From: Terriglobia bacterium
GTDB lineage: Bacteria; Acidobacteriota; UBA6911
Assembly: GCA_020072565.1 (NCBI GenBank)
Contig: JAIQGI010000003.1
Span: 1 to 64,000, forward strand
DNA: 64,000 nt
Direction: 5' to 3'
Position numbers and translations under genes: made by a program. Under the pieces are notes generated by a model, which had not been told where the DNA came from, made no database searches, and saw only the letters and a program-made list of their open reading frames with translations. This document shows positions 9,826-17,436 of the stretch, in pieces (position 1 is the stretch's first letter; every line of letters starts with the position of its first letter).

Positions 9826-11796
9826 ATGATATCCGCCCTTACAAGAAATATTGCAGGCAGGTTGAGGAGCATCATCCTCGAGAAGTATCGGGTTGCGTAC
9901 GAATCGTTGCCTTTTGCGGCCCCGCCCCGCATCGAGATGGGAGAGCTGGCGCTCCCGATCGCCTTCGATCTTGCCCGCAAAGTCCGGCGCGCCCCCAGGG
10001 AGATCGCACAGGAGCTGGCACTGGAAGCGCGGGCAATCCCGGGAGTGTGGAAAGTGACCGTGGCCGGCGGCGGGTATCTCAACTTTTATCTGGATCGCGC
10101 CGGCCTGGCGCTCCGCCTCTTGCAGAGCATCGAAGCGAAGCTCTACGGTCGGGAACCGGAACCGGATACAATCGGCAAGATCATCGTCGAGCACACGAAC
10201 ATCAACCCGAACAAGGCTGCGCACATCGGTCACCTGCGCAACGCCGCGCTCGGCGACGCCTTCGTTCGCTGCCTGCGGTTTCTGGGACACACCGTCGAGG
10301 TTCAAAACTACCTCGACAATACTGGTGTCCAGGTTGCGGATGTGGTCGTGGGGCTGGAGCGGATGCTCGGCAAAACCCTTGAAGACATTAACGCGCTCGA
10401 AGGCAGGTTCGACTATTACTGTTGGGATGTCTATGCACGTGTCGCCCAATTTTACGGGAAGTCCGAAGAAAATCTGAAGTGGCGCAGTCTGACGCTGCAG
10501 GCAATCGAAGCCGGGAATAATCCCACTGCCGAACTTGCACAGCATGTCGCGATGCGGATTGTGCGCGCTCACCTGGCAACCATGGCGCGCATCAACGTCT
10601 ACTATGACCTCCTCCCGCGGGAGAGCGAGATCCTTCATCTGCATTTCTGGCAGAGAGCCTTCCAGCTGCTGCGCGAGCGCGATGCTGTCTATTTTGTCAA
10701 GGAAGGCAAGAACCGCAATTGCTGGGTGATGATGACGGGCGCAGGGGGGGAGGCATCTGCTTCCCGGAAAGACCTGGAGGACGACGAGAAGATCATCGTC
10801 CGCTCCGACGGCACGGTGACCTATGTCGGCAAGGATATCGCCTACCAACTGTGGAAATTCGGATTGCTGGGGCTCGATTTCAAATATCGCCCCTTTCAAG
10901 CCGCCGGGGACCGTGCCATATGGATGACGGCCATCGACGCACTGCCCGGAGTGAGCGCCCCCGCGTTCGGTCGCGGCCGGCGCGTATTCAACGTCATCGA
11001 CAGCCGCCAGGCCTACCTCCAGAATATCGTATTGCAGGGTTTAGAAGCTTTGGGGTATGAGGAGCAGGCTGCAAATTCGGTCCACTTTTCGTACGAAATG
11101 GTGGCCCTAAGCCCCGCGTGCTGCAACGAGCTTGGCTACGAACTCTCCGAAGAGGAGAAAAACCGTCCCTATGTTGAAGTCTCCGGCCGCAAGGGTCTGG
11201 GCGTCAAGGCCGACGATCTGCTCGACGCACTCGTGGCCAAGGCGCTGGCAGAGGTCAGGGCACGACATGCACTGACCGACGAAGAGGCGGGGCAGATTGC
11301 CCGAGTCATCTCCGTGGGCGCACTCCGCTATTTCCTGCTGCGATTTGCGCGCAACACCGTCATAGCTTTCGATTTCAAGGAAGCACTGAGCTTCGACGGG
11401 GAAACGGGTCCCTACGTCCAATATGCAGTCGTGCGGGCGAACAACATCTTCCGCAAGCTCGAAGATGCCGATGGCAAGGGACATCTCGCGAGGATTGACC
11501 CGGCAAAGCTCGGCGACTTTCTGGCGGGCAACGACGACATTTGGGAGATCACCTACCAGGCAGCACGCCTGCCTGAGATCGTGCGCCAAGTGGCGCAATC
11601 ACTCGAACTGTCGCAGTTGTCCAAATACGCATTTCACCTCGCGCAAAAATTCAATATCTTCTATCATAAATACCACATCCTGTCCGAAGCCGATCCGGAT
11701 AGGAAGGTGCATCTGCTGTTGGTGGTAGAACTGGTACGAAGCCAATTGACCAAAGCGCTGGACCTCCTGGGATGTGAGGTTCCGCCGATGATGTAA
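9826..11796 (+). CDS. argS: Arginyl-tRNA synthetase
   Basis: Class I synthetase charging tRNA-Arg, 656 residues. An N-terminal Add1-like domain (about 1-110) precedes the catalytic domain with EHTNINPNKAAHIGHLRNA, which contains the HIGH signature, and QNYLDNTGVQVADVV. The region equivalent to KMSK reads SGRKGLGVKADDLL, one of the degenerate forms known in this enzyme. The anticodon-binding domain with YVQYAVVRANNI and LVRSQL-type ending closes the protein. It is longer than the E. coli enzyme (577 residues) because of extra segments around residues 180-260. A GAGG lies about 13 bases before the ATG. Confidence 0.95.
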   Translation: MISALTRNIAGRLRSIILEKYRVAYESLPFAAPPRIEMGELALPIAFDLARKVRRAPREIAQELALEARAIPGVWKVTVAGGGYLNFYLDRAGLALRLLQSIEAKLYGREPEPDTIGKIIVEHTNINPNKAAHIGHLRNAALGDAFVRCLRFLGHTVEVQNYLDNTGVQVADVVVGLERMLGKTLEDINALEGRFDYYCWDVYARVAQFYGKSEENLKWRSLTLQAIEAGNNPTAELAQHVAMRIVRAHLATMARINVYYDLLPRESEILHLHFWQRAFQLLRERDAVYFVKEGKNRNCWVMMTGAGGEASASRKDLEDDEKIIVRSDGTVTYVGKDIAYQLWKFGLLGLDFKYRPFQAAGDRAIWMTAIDALPGVSAPAFGRGRRVFNVIDSRQAYLQNIVLQGLEALGYEEQAANSVHFSYEMVALSPACCNELGYELSEEEKNRPYVEVSGRKGLGVKADDLLDALVAKALAEVRARHALTDEEAGQIARVISVGALRYFLLRFARNTVIAFDFKEALSFDGETGPYVQYAVVRANNIFRKLEDADGKGHLARIDPAKLGDFLAGNDDIWEITYQAARLPEIVRQVAQSLELSQLSKYAFHLAQKFNIFYHKYHILSEADPDRKVHLLLVVELVRSQLTKALDLLGCEVPPMM

Positions 11797-11802
11797 CAGC
11801 CT

Positions 11803-12273
11803 ATGATGCTCCAATCCCTCATCTTCGTCTTCACGATGGCGATCTGGTTTCAGGGCGGCATCCCGCCGCCGCAGGCATCTTCTGCCGAGTGCGTCACCGC
11901 AGTCGAGAAAAAACAGCTGGCGGCTGAGGAGAAGATCGATGGCCGCATCAAGATCTATCGCCAGATCTCGGAGCGGCTGCACCAGGCGGTGCAAAGTGAC
12001 GTCGCTAAGAAAGACTTCAATGAGGTTCCCGCTCTGGTCCGTTGCTGGAAGGAACAACTGACTTCGTCCCTGAAAGACATTGAGACCAATATCAACCGCA
12101 AGAAGAAGTCCGGGGCGCTGATCAATTACGAGATCCAGCTGCGCAAATCCATCGTCGATATGAGCGACGCCCGCCTTAGAGCTCCTTTACAGCAACAGAG
12201 CGAATTTGAGTCCTGGCTCGCTGAGGCCAACAGGATTCGCGAAAAGTTCGTGGACATCCTCTTCCAGAGGTGA
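11803..12273 (+). CDS. Exported helical protein of unknown function
   Basis: A 156-residue protein I do not recognise. The N-terminus is a hydrophobic stretch (about 3-25, ending near PQASSA) consistent with a Sec signal peptide; the rest is charged and predicted helical (KKQLAAEEKIDGRIKIYRQ, LKDIETNINRKKKSG). Two cysteines remain in the mature part. It starts 7 bases after the argS stop and is followed after 28 bases by a second exported helical protein of similar character, so the two probably form a co-transcribed pair. The frame's coding bias and spacing support a real gene; no function can be assigned. Confidence 0.65.
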   Translation: MMLQSLIFVFTMAIWFQGGIPPPQASSAECVTAVEKKQLAAEEKIDGRIKIYRQISERLHQAVQSDVAKKDFNEVPALVRCWKEQLTSSLKDIETNINRKKKSGALINYEIQLRKSIVDMSDARLRAPLQQQSEFESWLAEANRIREKFVDILFQR

Positions 12274-12301
12274 ATTTCCAGGGGAGGCGAACGGGAACAT
12301 T

Positions 12302-12829
12302 ATGAATCCCATCATGCGAAGGACCTGCACTCTGATGCTCGGCTTGATGATCGCCGCAAGCGCTCGCCCCGGACCGGCCAAAGATTTTCTGACCCCGCAG
12401 GAAATCGCGAAAATCCAGGATGCCCAGGAGGTCGACCAGCGCGTCAAAGTCTACCTCGAGGCTGCCGCCTTGCGCCTGAAAACAGTGGCCGACCGCCTGG
12501 CAGCCAAGGAGTCGATGCCGGGAGATCCTCTGGAGTTTTTCAGCGTTGAGGACATGCTCGATGGCTATTACAAAATCCTGCACGCAGTGATGTTGAACCT
12601 CGAAGACGCGTCGCGAAATCCCAAGACTGATCAAAAGAAGTTTCAATCAGCCATGAAGAATCTGAAGGCAGCCACCGAAGTGGCCGGCAGACAGCTCGAG
12701 CTGCTGAAAAAGACAACCGAAGATCAGCGCAAGGAAGAAGCGTGGAAGCTCATCGGCAAAGCCATCGAGATCACCAACGGAGCCCGCGAGGGCGCGGCAA
12801 ACGCTGTTTCAAAAAAAATCCCGTCTTAG
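12302..12829 (+). CDS. Exported helical protein of unknown function, second of a pair
   Basis: A 175-residue product unlike any family I know. MRRTCTLMLGLMIAASARPG forms a probable signal peptide, followed by charged helices (QEIAKIQDAQEVDQRVKVYLE, MKNLKAATEVAGRQLELLKK). Both proteins of the pair share the QRVKVY/GRIKIY phrase and an overall all-helical composition, so they may be distant duplicates; this is inference. The frame extends back to 12206 but those residues look non-coding, and GGGAGG lies about 15 bases before the ATG at 12302. Convergent with the anti-sigma gene. Confidence 0.6.
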   Translation: MNPIMRRTCTLMLGLMIAASARPGPAKDFLTPQEIAKIQDAQEVDQRVKVYLEAAALRLKTVADRLAAKESMPGDPLEFFSVEDMLDGYYKILHAVMLNLEDASRNPKTDQKKFQSAMKNLKAATEVAGRQLELLKKTTEDQRKEEAWKLIGKAIEITNGAREGAANAVSKKIPS

Positions 12830-12858
12830 TCCTGGGCTGATTCCGCGCATCAGTATTC

Positions 12859-12895
12859 TCGCCTGAGTCCGGGCGATAAGAATTATTCGTTCTTA
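12859..12895. terminator. Tandem small hairpins between convergent genes
   Basis: TCGCC/GGCGA (12859-12863 with 12872-12876) is followed immediately by TAAGAA/TTCTTA (12877-12882 with 12890-12895). They lie in the 63-base gap between the convergent helical-protein and anti-sigma genes and could terminate from both sides; the second overlaps the anti-sigma stop codon. Confidence 0.35.
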
Positions 12896-15310
12896 CTTCA
12901 GTCCAGTCGCCACCGATCCCTGCGAAACGCGCACTGCGACCGTCAGGCCGGGAGCGTTTCCGGAGGGGACATCGGTCCAGAGCATCCCGCCATGCGCTGG
13001 AATGGTCACTCGTTCCGTGGAAAAGACTCTTTTGCCCGACATGAGGGCCAGTTCGACGCAGGCATCTTCTCCGGCGGGGTTGGCAAGCCACAGGCTGACT
13101 CCGAGCTGGTTGAACCATGCCAACGGGAAAGAACGGTCACCAATTACCCGCTCCGATTCCATGGGGAGCCCAAGCATAGTTCCAGGGTCCTGTTCGCTTT
13201 CGCGAGATCCGACCAGGTAGAGGTTGCTGAGTGTTTCCCAGTGACCGCCTGGACCGAGGCAGGCGGGTAGATCTCTCGATGGCAACACCGAGAGAGTCGA
13301 GGAGCCATTCACCAAAATGGCGATTTGCGCGATCAGCTGCCCTTCACAATTGTAGCCACTCCACAGGGTGTGTGCGGGCAATCCCATGTGGTTGGTTACC
13401 AGATACGCCGCTTCTGCCGCGTAGGAGCCTTCGAGCCCGAGCACCGGCCAGATCAGATGCAGAGAAGGCCGTGGCGGGGCGATCAGTTCAGCGATGCCGA
13501 AGAGCTCGCGGGTTTTGAGGGAGATTTTGCCTTTAATCACCGACGTGTCCCCACTCAGGGGAGCGCGGTTGTAGGAGCCCGCGGCGGACATACTGCCGCC
13601 AAGAACGCTCCAGAGATGCCGCACGACCGGGGGCGGGGCCGGTGGCACGAATGTAGCTGCAGTGTTTGCCAGGGATCGCGGCACTGCCGCTGACGGGGAC
13701 AGTTCGGCAGCACCGGGATGAAATTCTGCAGCCGCTCCGGTGCTGACCGGGGAGGCTTGCAGTGTGGAGTCCTGCGGCTCATTCCGGGTTGAAGGGGCGT
13801 GAGCTTCTGGCGCGCCAATCGCCGGGCTCCCGATCTCGATGATCCCGACCTGGTGATCCTCCTTCTTGATCTGCAGACCGAGCGCCTTGCCGATCCAAGC
13901 CGTCGCCTCCGCCGGGTTCAGCGCCGAAGCATGCAGGGTGATCGGCAGCCCTTCGGCCTCGGCAGCAAGCCCGGGTAGATCGGTCACGGCCGAGCGCAGA
14001 ATTTGAAAAGCTCGACCGGCCGGCATGGCGCGGAAGTCGAAGGAGATAAGTCCGTTCTGAGACCTCTCAAAGCTGAAACTCCCCTTGATCCAGTCTGGTG
14101 TCGGCGTCGGGTTCGACGGCCCCGCAGTCATGGCATGGAAGGCCTTCTCCTGCCGGAAGGAAATGGGCAAGCCAAGCGCAGTCCCAACCGAGGATGCCAC
14201 AGATTGCGGGCGCGAGTTTGCAAGGAATCGCAGGCTGCCGGCCACGTTGGTATCTTCGCCGCCACGGACTTCGGCAGCAGTCGACCATTCGAGCAACTTC
14301 TTGAGACTGATGTTGGCTGCCTCGACCTCCAGGCACAGCCCTTCCGCATCCGCAGTAAGAGACGATGAGAGTGCGCCCCTCCCAGAAGCGCCGGCGACAA
14401 CTCTGAGAGATGCTTCCACGGCCTTGGGGAGCGCCGAGTTGGGGGCAGGCGGAGTCTCGGAGAAAACTGCAGTCTCGCCCGCCGGGACTTCCCGGGTTCC
14501 CTGCGCCGCTTCAATCCTCACCTTCCCGTCCTGGACGCTGACTTCACCGATAGAGACGACCGTCCCGGTCAGAATCTCCGAACGGTCAGCCGCCACCTCC
14601 AGCTGTGGCACGGACAGTTGGGTCACTCTGACGGTGAAGCGGCCGGCGGATGAGGTCACCGAACCTGCGGGTGTGCGCACCTGAAAATCCTGCGCTCCGG
14701 TCTGGATCTCGGACAGGAGAGCTCCACTCATCAGAACTACCTGGTCACGGGATTGTAGGCCGTTGTCGGGGAAATGCGCCAACGTCCCCGCGTCCAGGGT
14801 CAGGCGGCAGGAGTCGCGCCACAAGATTTCGGGAGCGCCTCCCATCGGATTGCGCAACCAGTCACCTGGATGCAGGAGTTCGCCTGCAGTGGCGCGCACC
14901 CACGCAGCCGATTGCAGCACTTCCAGCTCACCCGGATCTATGACCTTGGCATATCCAACGCCATCCCTGCTTGAAAAGAACTGGCTCAGAACAACCATCG
15001 CCGCCAGAATGACCGCTGCCGCTGGAAGCCATCGAACCAGACCATACCCTCCCCGCGCTCGTGGTATTGCCTTGCCGGTCCCCCTCTCCTGCAAGGGATT
15101 TGCGGGCAGGACTTTCCTGACAAAACCATCGCCCAATACATGGCGGCCCAGGTGGCTGCGCAAATGAGTGCCTTGAAGCTGCCAATGTTCCAGTAGCGCC
15201 CGGCAATTCTCGCACTGGGACAGATGGTCCTCAACCTCGGCAGTCTCCGAGGAGGAGAGTTCTCGATCCAGGAGTCGAGACAGCATGGGAGGATATTTTG
15301 AGCAGGTCAT
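12893..15310 (-). CDS. Large zinc-finger/FecR anti-sigma factor
   Basis: An 805-residue membrane anti-sigma factor. Residues 1-45 are a zinc-binding anti-sigma domain: C3 then H29-x3-C33-x2-C36. One membrane helix follows (about 94-113). A FecR-like domain covers about 130-270. Two segments (about 320-390 and 420-500) resemble the short STN/secretin N-terminal fold (NISLKKLLEWSTAAEV; MPAGRAFQILRSAVTDL), and a beta-rich C-terminal region (about 600-805) is unassigned. Start ATG at 15310 overlaps the sigma-factor stop by four bases (ATGA), so the pair is translationally coupled and this is the cognate regulator. Typical anti-sigma factors are 200-300 residues, so the extracytoplasmic part is unusually large. 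Confidence 0.75.
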   Translation of the reverse strand: MTCSKYPPMLSRLLDRELSSSETAEVEDHLSQCENCRALLEHWQLQGTHLRSHLGRHVLGDGFVRKVLPANPLQERGTGKAIPRARGGYGLVRWLPAAAVILAAMVVLSQFFSSRDGVGYAKVIDPGELEVLQSAAWVRATAGELLHPGDWLRNPMGGAPEILWRDSCRLTLDAGTLAHFPDNGLQSRDQVVLMSGALLSEIQTGAQDFQVRTPAGSVTSSAGRFTVRVTQLSVPQLEVAADRSEILTGTVVSIGEVSVQDGKVRIEAAQGTREVPAGETAVFSETPPAPNSALPKAVEASLRVVAGASGRGALSSSLTADAEGLCLEVEAANISLKKLLEWSTAAEVRGGEDTNVAGSLRFLANSRPQSVASSVGTALGLPISFRQEKAFHAMTAGPSNPTPTPDWIKGSFSFERSQNGLISFDFRAMPAGRAFQILRSAVTDLPGLAAEAEGLPITLHASALNPAEATAWIGKALGLQIKKEDHQVGIIEIGSPAIGAPEAHAPSTRNEPQDSTLQASPVSTGAAAEFHPGAAELSPSAAVPRSLANTAATFVPPAPPPVVRHLWSVLGGSMSAAGSYNRAPLSGDTSVIKGKISLKTRELFGIAELIAPPRPSLHLIWPVLGLEGSYAAEAAYLVTNHMGLPAHTLWSGYNCEGQLIAQIAILVNGSSTLSVLPSRDLPACLGPGGHWETLSNLYLVGSRESEQDPGTMLGLPMESERVIGDRSFPLAWFNQLGVSLWLANPAGEDACVELALMSGKRVFSTERVTIPAHGGMLWTDVPSGNAPGLTVAVRVSQGSVATGLK

Positions 15311-15870
15311 GATAGATCGCTCCCGAGTTTCATGTCTTCAAGCTTCGCGCGAATCATTGAGCGCACCCGGTAGAGCTTCTCGCCCACTGCGGAAACGGTC
15401 ATACCGAGCACATGGGAGATCTCCTTATAAGAGAGATTGTCGATATGTTTCATGACGAAGATCTCGCGATAGTCCTGCCTGAGCGATCCCAGGGCCACGA
15501 ACAAGTCATCCTCTGTAAACTCAACCACCAGCTCATCACGGGTAGAAACCGGCTTCTGGAAAACCTCCTTTTGCAGTCCCCTGTTCTGGTCCAGCGAGAC
15601 CCAGTGCGGATTGCGCCGGATGGTGTCAATGCACTTGTTGCGGGCGATCTTCAAGAGCCACACTTTGAATCGCGCTCCATCACGCAGGCTGGCAAGGGAT
15701 TGAAACGCCTGAACAAACGTCTCCTGGGCAATATCCTCAGCAGTCGAGAAGTTGCCGACATAGTTGTATGCCAGACCCAGTACGGTGTTCATATGGTCCC
15801 GCACTAGCCGCTCGAATGCAGCGGGATCGCCATCTATGCATCGTCGCACAAGCTCAGAGGTAGGATCCAT
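15307..15870 (-). CDS. ECF-family RNA polymerase sigma factor
   Basis: Extracytoplasmic-function sigma factor of 187 residues. Region 2 reads FERLVRDHMNTVLGLAYNYVGNFSTAEDIAQETFVQAF, with FKVWLLKIARNKCIDTIRR at the 2.4 end; region 4 reads LRQDYREIFVMKHIDNLSYKEISHVLGM and a helix-turn-helix to the C-terminus. I use the ATG at 15870 (MDPTSELVRRC) with an AAGGGG upstream; a TTG at 15906 in frame would add 12 residues. It is co-transcribed with the overlapping anti-sigma gene. Target promoters cannot be deduced. Confidence 0.93.
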   Translation of the reverse strand: MDPTSELVRRCIDGDPAAFERLVRDHMNTVLGLAYNYVGNFSTAEDIAQETFVQAFQSLASLRDGARFKVWLLKIARNKCIDTIRRNPHWVSLDQNRGLQKEVFQKPVSTRDELVVEFTEDDLFVALGSLRQDYREIFVMKHIDNLSYKEISHVLGMTVSAVGEKLYRVRSMIRAKLEDMKLGSDLS

Positions 15871-16053
15871 GCCCCTTGCCTGCCGAAACAAGCTGAATGC
15901 GCTCAATATGAAGTCGGTTGAATGCGCAAATATTAGAGCAGTACAGCGTCAAACAGCACAGCCGCACTTGCCCCCCAACCGAGTATAACGCGAAGACAAT
16001 CACAAAACAGCTGCGAAGCGCATGGCCGCATCCAGAAATTATCAACGTAGTTC

Positions 16054-16090
16054 CTCATGCGCCGGGGCGCACCCTGCCACGCATGAAAAT
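16054..16090. repeat. 37-bp direct repeat, copy 1
   Basis: Begins CTCATGCGCCGGGGCGCACC and ends GCATGAAAAT. A second copy at 16230-16266 matches at 33 of 37 positions. The two copies bracket the long hairpin at 16124-16196. Confidence 0.75.
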
Positions 16091-16123
16091 GGCAATTTAC
16101 CGCCATACCTCTTCGGTCATGGC

Positions 16124-16196
16124 TCGTGATCGTGGTCGTGATCGTGATAGGCAGTTTATGGGTATCAAAAAAAGCCGATCACGACCACGATCACGA
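16124..16196. repeat. 21-bp perfect inverted repeat
   Basis: TCGTGATCGTGGTCGTGATCG (16124-16144; written here as a 21-base arm, key unit TCGTGATCG twice) is the exact reverse complement of 16176-16196, with a 31-base spacer. The arms are built from GATCGTGGTCGTGATC units, so the DNA could form a long stem in RNA or a cruciform. It lies in the 550-base gap between the sigma factor and thiE, a region without a supported gene; the frame crossing it encodes only HDHDHD-type low-complexity sequence. Confidence 0.75.
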
Positions 16197-16229
16197 TGTT
16201 CATCAGGAGAGCTGTTTTCGGAGCAGCCG

Positions 16230-16266
16230 CTCATGCGCCGGGGCGCACCCTAGGATGCATGAAAAT
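16230..16266. repeat. 37-bp direct repeat, copy 2
   Basis: Second copy of the repeat starting CTCATGCGCCGGGGCGCACC, four mismatches from copy 1, all within a five-base stretch in the middle. The repeat period is 176 bases. The remaining DNA to thiE (16267-16424) shows no gene. Confidence 0.75.
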
Positions 16267-16424
16267 AGGGGCGATGTTGGGAGACATGAGGTGGGCGCGG
16301 GCGGCCCGACCGCGCCCGGCAGAGTCAATTTTCGGAACAGTTCGCTGAGATTGTAGAGACGGCTTACATTCTTGTCTCTTGGGCAAGAATCTGATGGCCA
16401 GGGGTACGAAGAGCCCAAATCTTG

Positions 16425-17093
16425 TCATCGGGTCCATGTTGGTTCATTGCGCTCGCTCAGGCGCTGTGTTCGCCAATTATTGCTGCTGCGAGAGAGGAGA
16501 TGCAGGTTTTGCTGGAATAGGCTGATGCCTGCGATGCCAGAAGCGCCAGCCTTGAGAACGCGGCCTATGCGGTCGGGCCCTATGCCTCCCAGTCCGAAAA
16601 CCGGTATGGAGAGAGCGGAACAAATCCGGCTGAAGTGGTTCAGTCCCAGTGGATTACCATAACCGATCTTGGATGCCGTGCGGAAGATCGGACCCAACAG
16701 GATGTAATCAGCACCATCGACTGCAGCGCGCCGGGCCTCGCGCAACGAGTGAGTTGAGACCCCCAGAACAAAACCTATGGGAAGATGCGGCCTTAGGTCG
16801 GAAGCTCTGATTCCTGCCGACGGAAGGTGGACGCCATGGGCGCCCCCCGCAAGGGCAACATCCGGTCTGCCATTGACCAGAATCCGGCATTGGGTGCCGC
16901 AGGCCAGCGCCACCGCATTCTTTGTCAGTTTAAGAAGTTCGCGGTCGGGGAGGTCTTTTTCTCTCAATTGAATGAAGTCGACCCCCCACGACAGGACGCG
17001 TCTCATGTTTGAGATCAGGGCGGGAAAGGAAGCGACAGGCAGTTGATGGCGGTCCGTGATGTAACAGAAGACCGGCCGCCTAACGCGGGACAA
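16425..17093 (-). CDS. thiE: Thiamine-phosphate synthase
   Basis: Couples hydroxymethylpyrimidine diphosphate with thiazole phosphate to give thiamine phosphate. A TIM-barrel protein with YITDR at the first strand, FIQLREKDLPDREL, ILVNGRPDVAL, GVHLP, LGPIFRTASK and the phosphate loop FGLGGIGPDRI with GASGIAGIS, in the family order. I choose the TTG at 17093 (SRVRRPVFCYITDR follows, 222 residues), overlapping the upstream stop; the frame also opens at a TTG at 17123, whose AGGA is too close. It is the last gene of the long ffh-to-thiE run. No TPP riboswitch was seen. Confidence 0.88.
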   Translation of the reverse strand: MSRVRRPVFCYITDRHQLPVASFPALISNMRRVLSWGVDFIQLREKDLPDRELLKLTKNAVALACGTQCRILVNGRPDVALAGGAHGVHLPSAGIRASDLRPHLPIGFVLGVSTHSLREARRAAVDGADYILLGPIFRTASKIGYGNPLGLNHFSRICSALSIPVFGLGGIGPDRIGRVLKAGASGIAGISLFQQNLHLLSRSSNNWRTQRLSERNEPTWTR

Positions 17094-17436
17094 AGGCCCC
17101 GGAACCTTTTCGGAAGCGCACAATTTCCTGCAGTCCTATGAGCACATCCACGACTCCCAGACCCAGGATGGCCCCCTTCAGGAAGGGATTAAGCATAAAC
17201 GGACGCAAGCCCGGGAATCGATAGAGAAGATAATTATTATGCCAGAAATCCGTCCAGGGAAGGAGAATCAGAACGCCGCCGACTACCAGCCAATAAACGA
17301 CCGGCACCAGCTTGTGAACAACCTGATAGGCTGCCAGAAGGGAGTCGTAAATTCTCTCCAGTAGGGAGACAGAACGTGGCCTGCCTCCGTTTTCGAGACC
17401 GGGATTCGGAAACCCAAGAGAATTCCTAAGGGGCAT
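17080..17436 (-). CDS. Small membrane protein of unknown function
   Basis: A 118-residue protein, not recognised. A polar, proline/glycine-rich N-terminus precedes two hydrophobic helices (VVYWLVVGGVLILL and AILGLGVVDVLIGL) and a short basic tail ending RKGSGAFVPR. The ATG at 17436 overlaps the TPR gene's stop by 11 bases; the frame also has an ATG at 17463. The overlap with both neighbours shows translational coupling and argues that it is a genuine gene in the operon. Possibly a membrane partner of the TPR protein; that is inference. Confidence 0.6.
   Translation of the reverse strand: MPLRNSLGFPNPGLENGGRPRSVSLLERIYDSLLAAYQVVHKLVPVVYWLVVGGVLILLPWTDFWHNNYLLYRFPGLRPFMLNPFLKGAILGLGVVDVLIGLQEIVRFRKGSGAFVPR

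Noticed and set aside
9817-10899. 360-codon minus-strand open frame
   Set aside because: Antisense to argS.
16054-16266. CRISPR array
   Set aside because: Only two direct repeats with a 139-base interval that is itself an inverted repeat; no spacer regularity or cas genes.
16126-16356. Plus-strand frame with HDHDHDH, possible metal-binding peptide
   Set aside because: The histidine/aspartate run comes from the GATCGTGGTCGTG inverted repeat; no ribosome-binding site.
16425-17093. TPP riboswitch before thiE
   Set aside because: thiE is internal to an operon and overlaps its upstream gene; no thi-box sequence seen.
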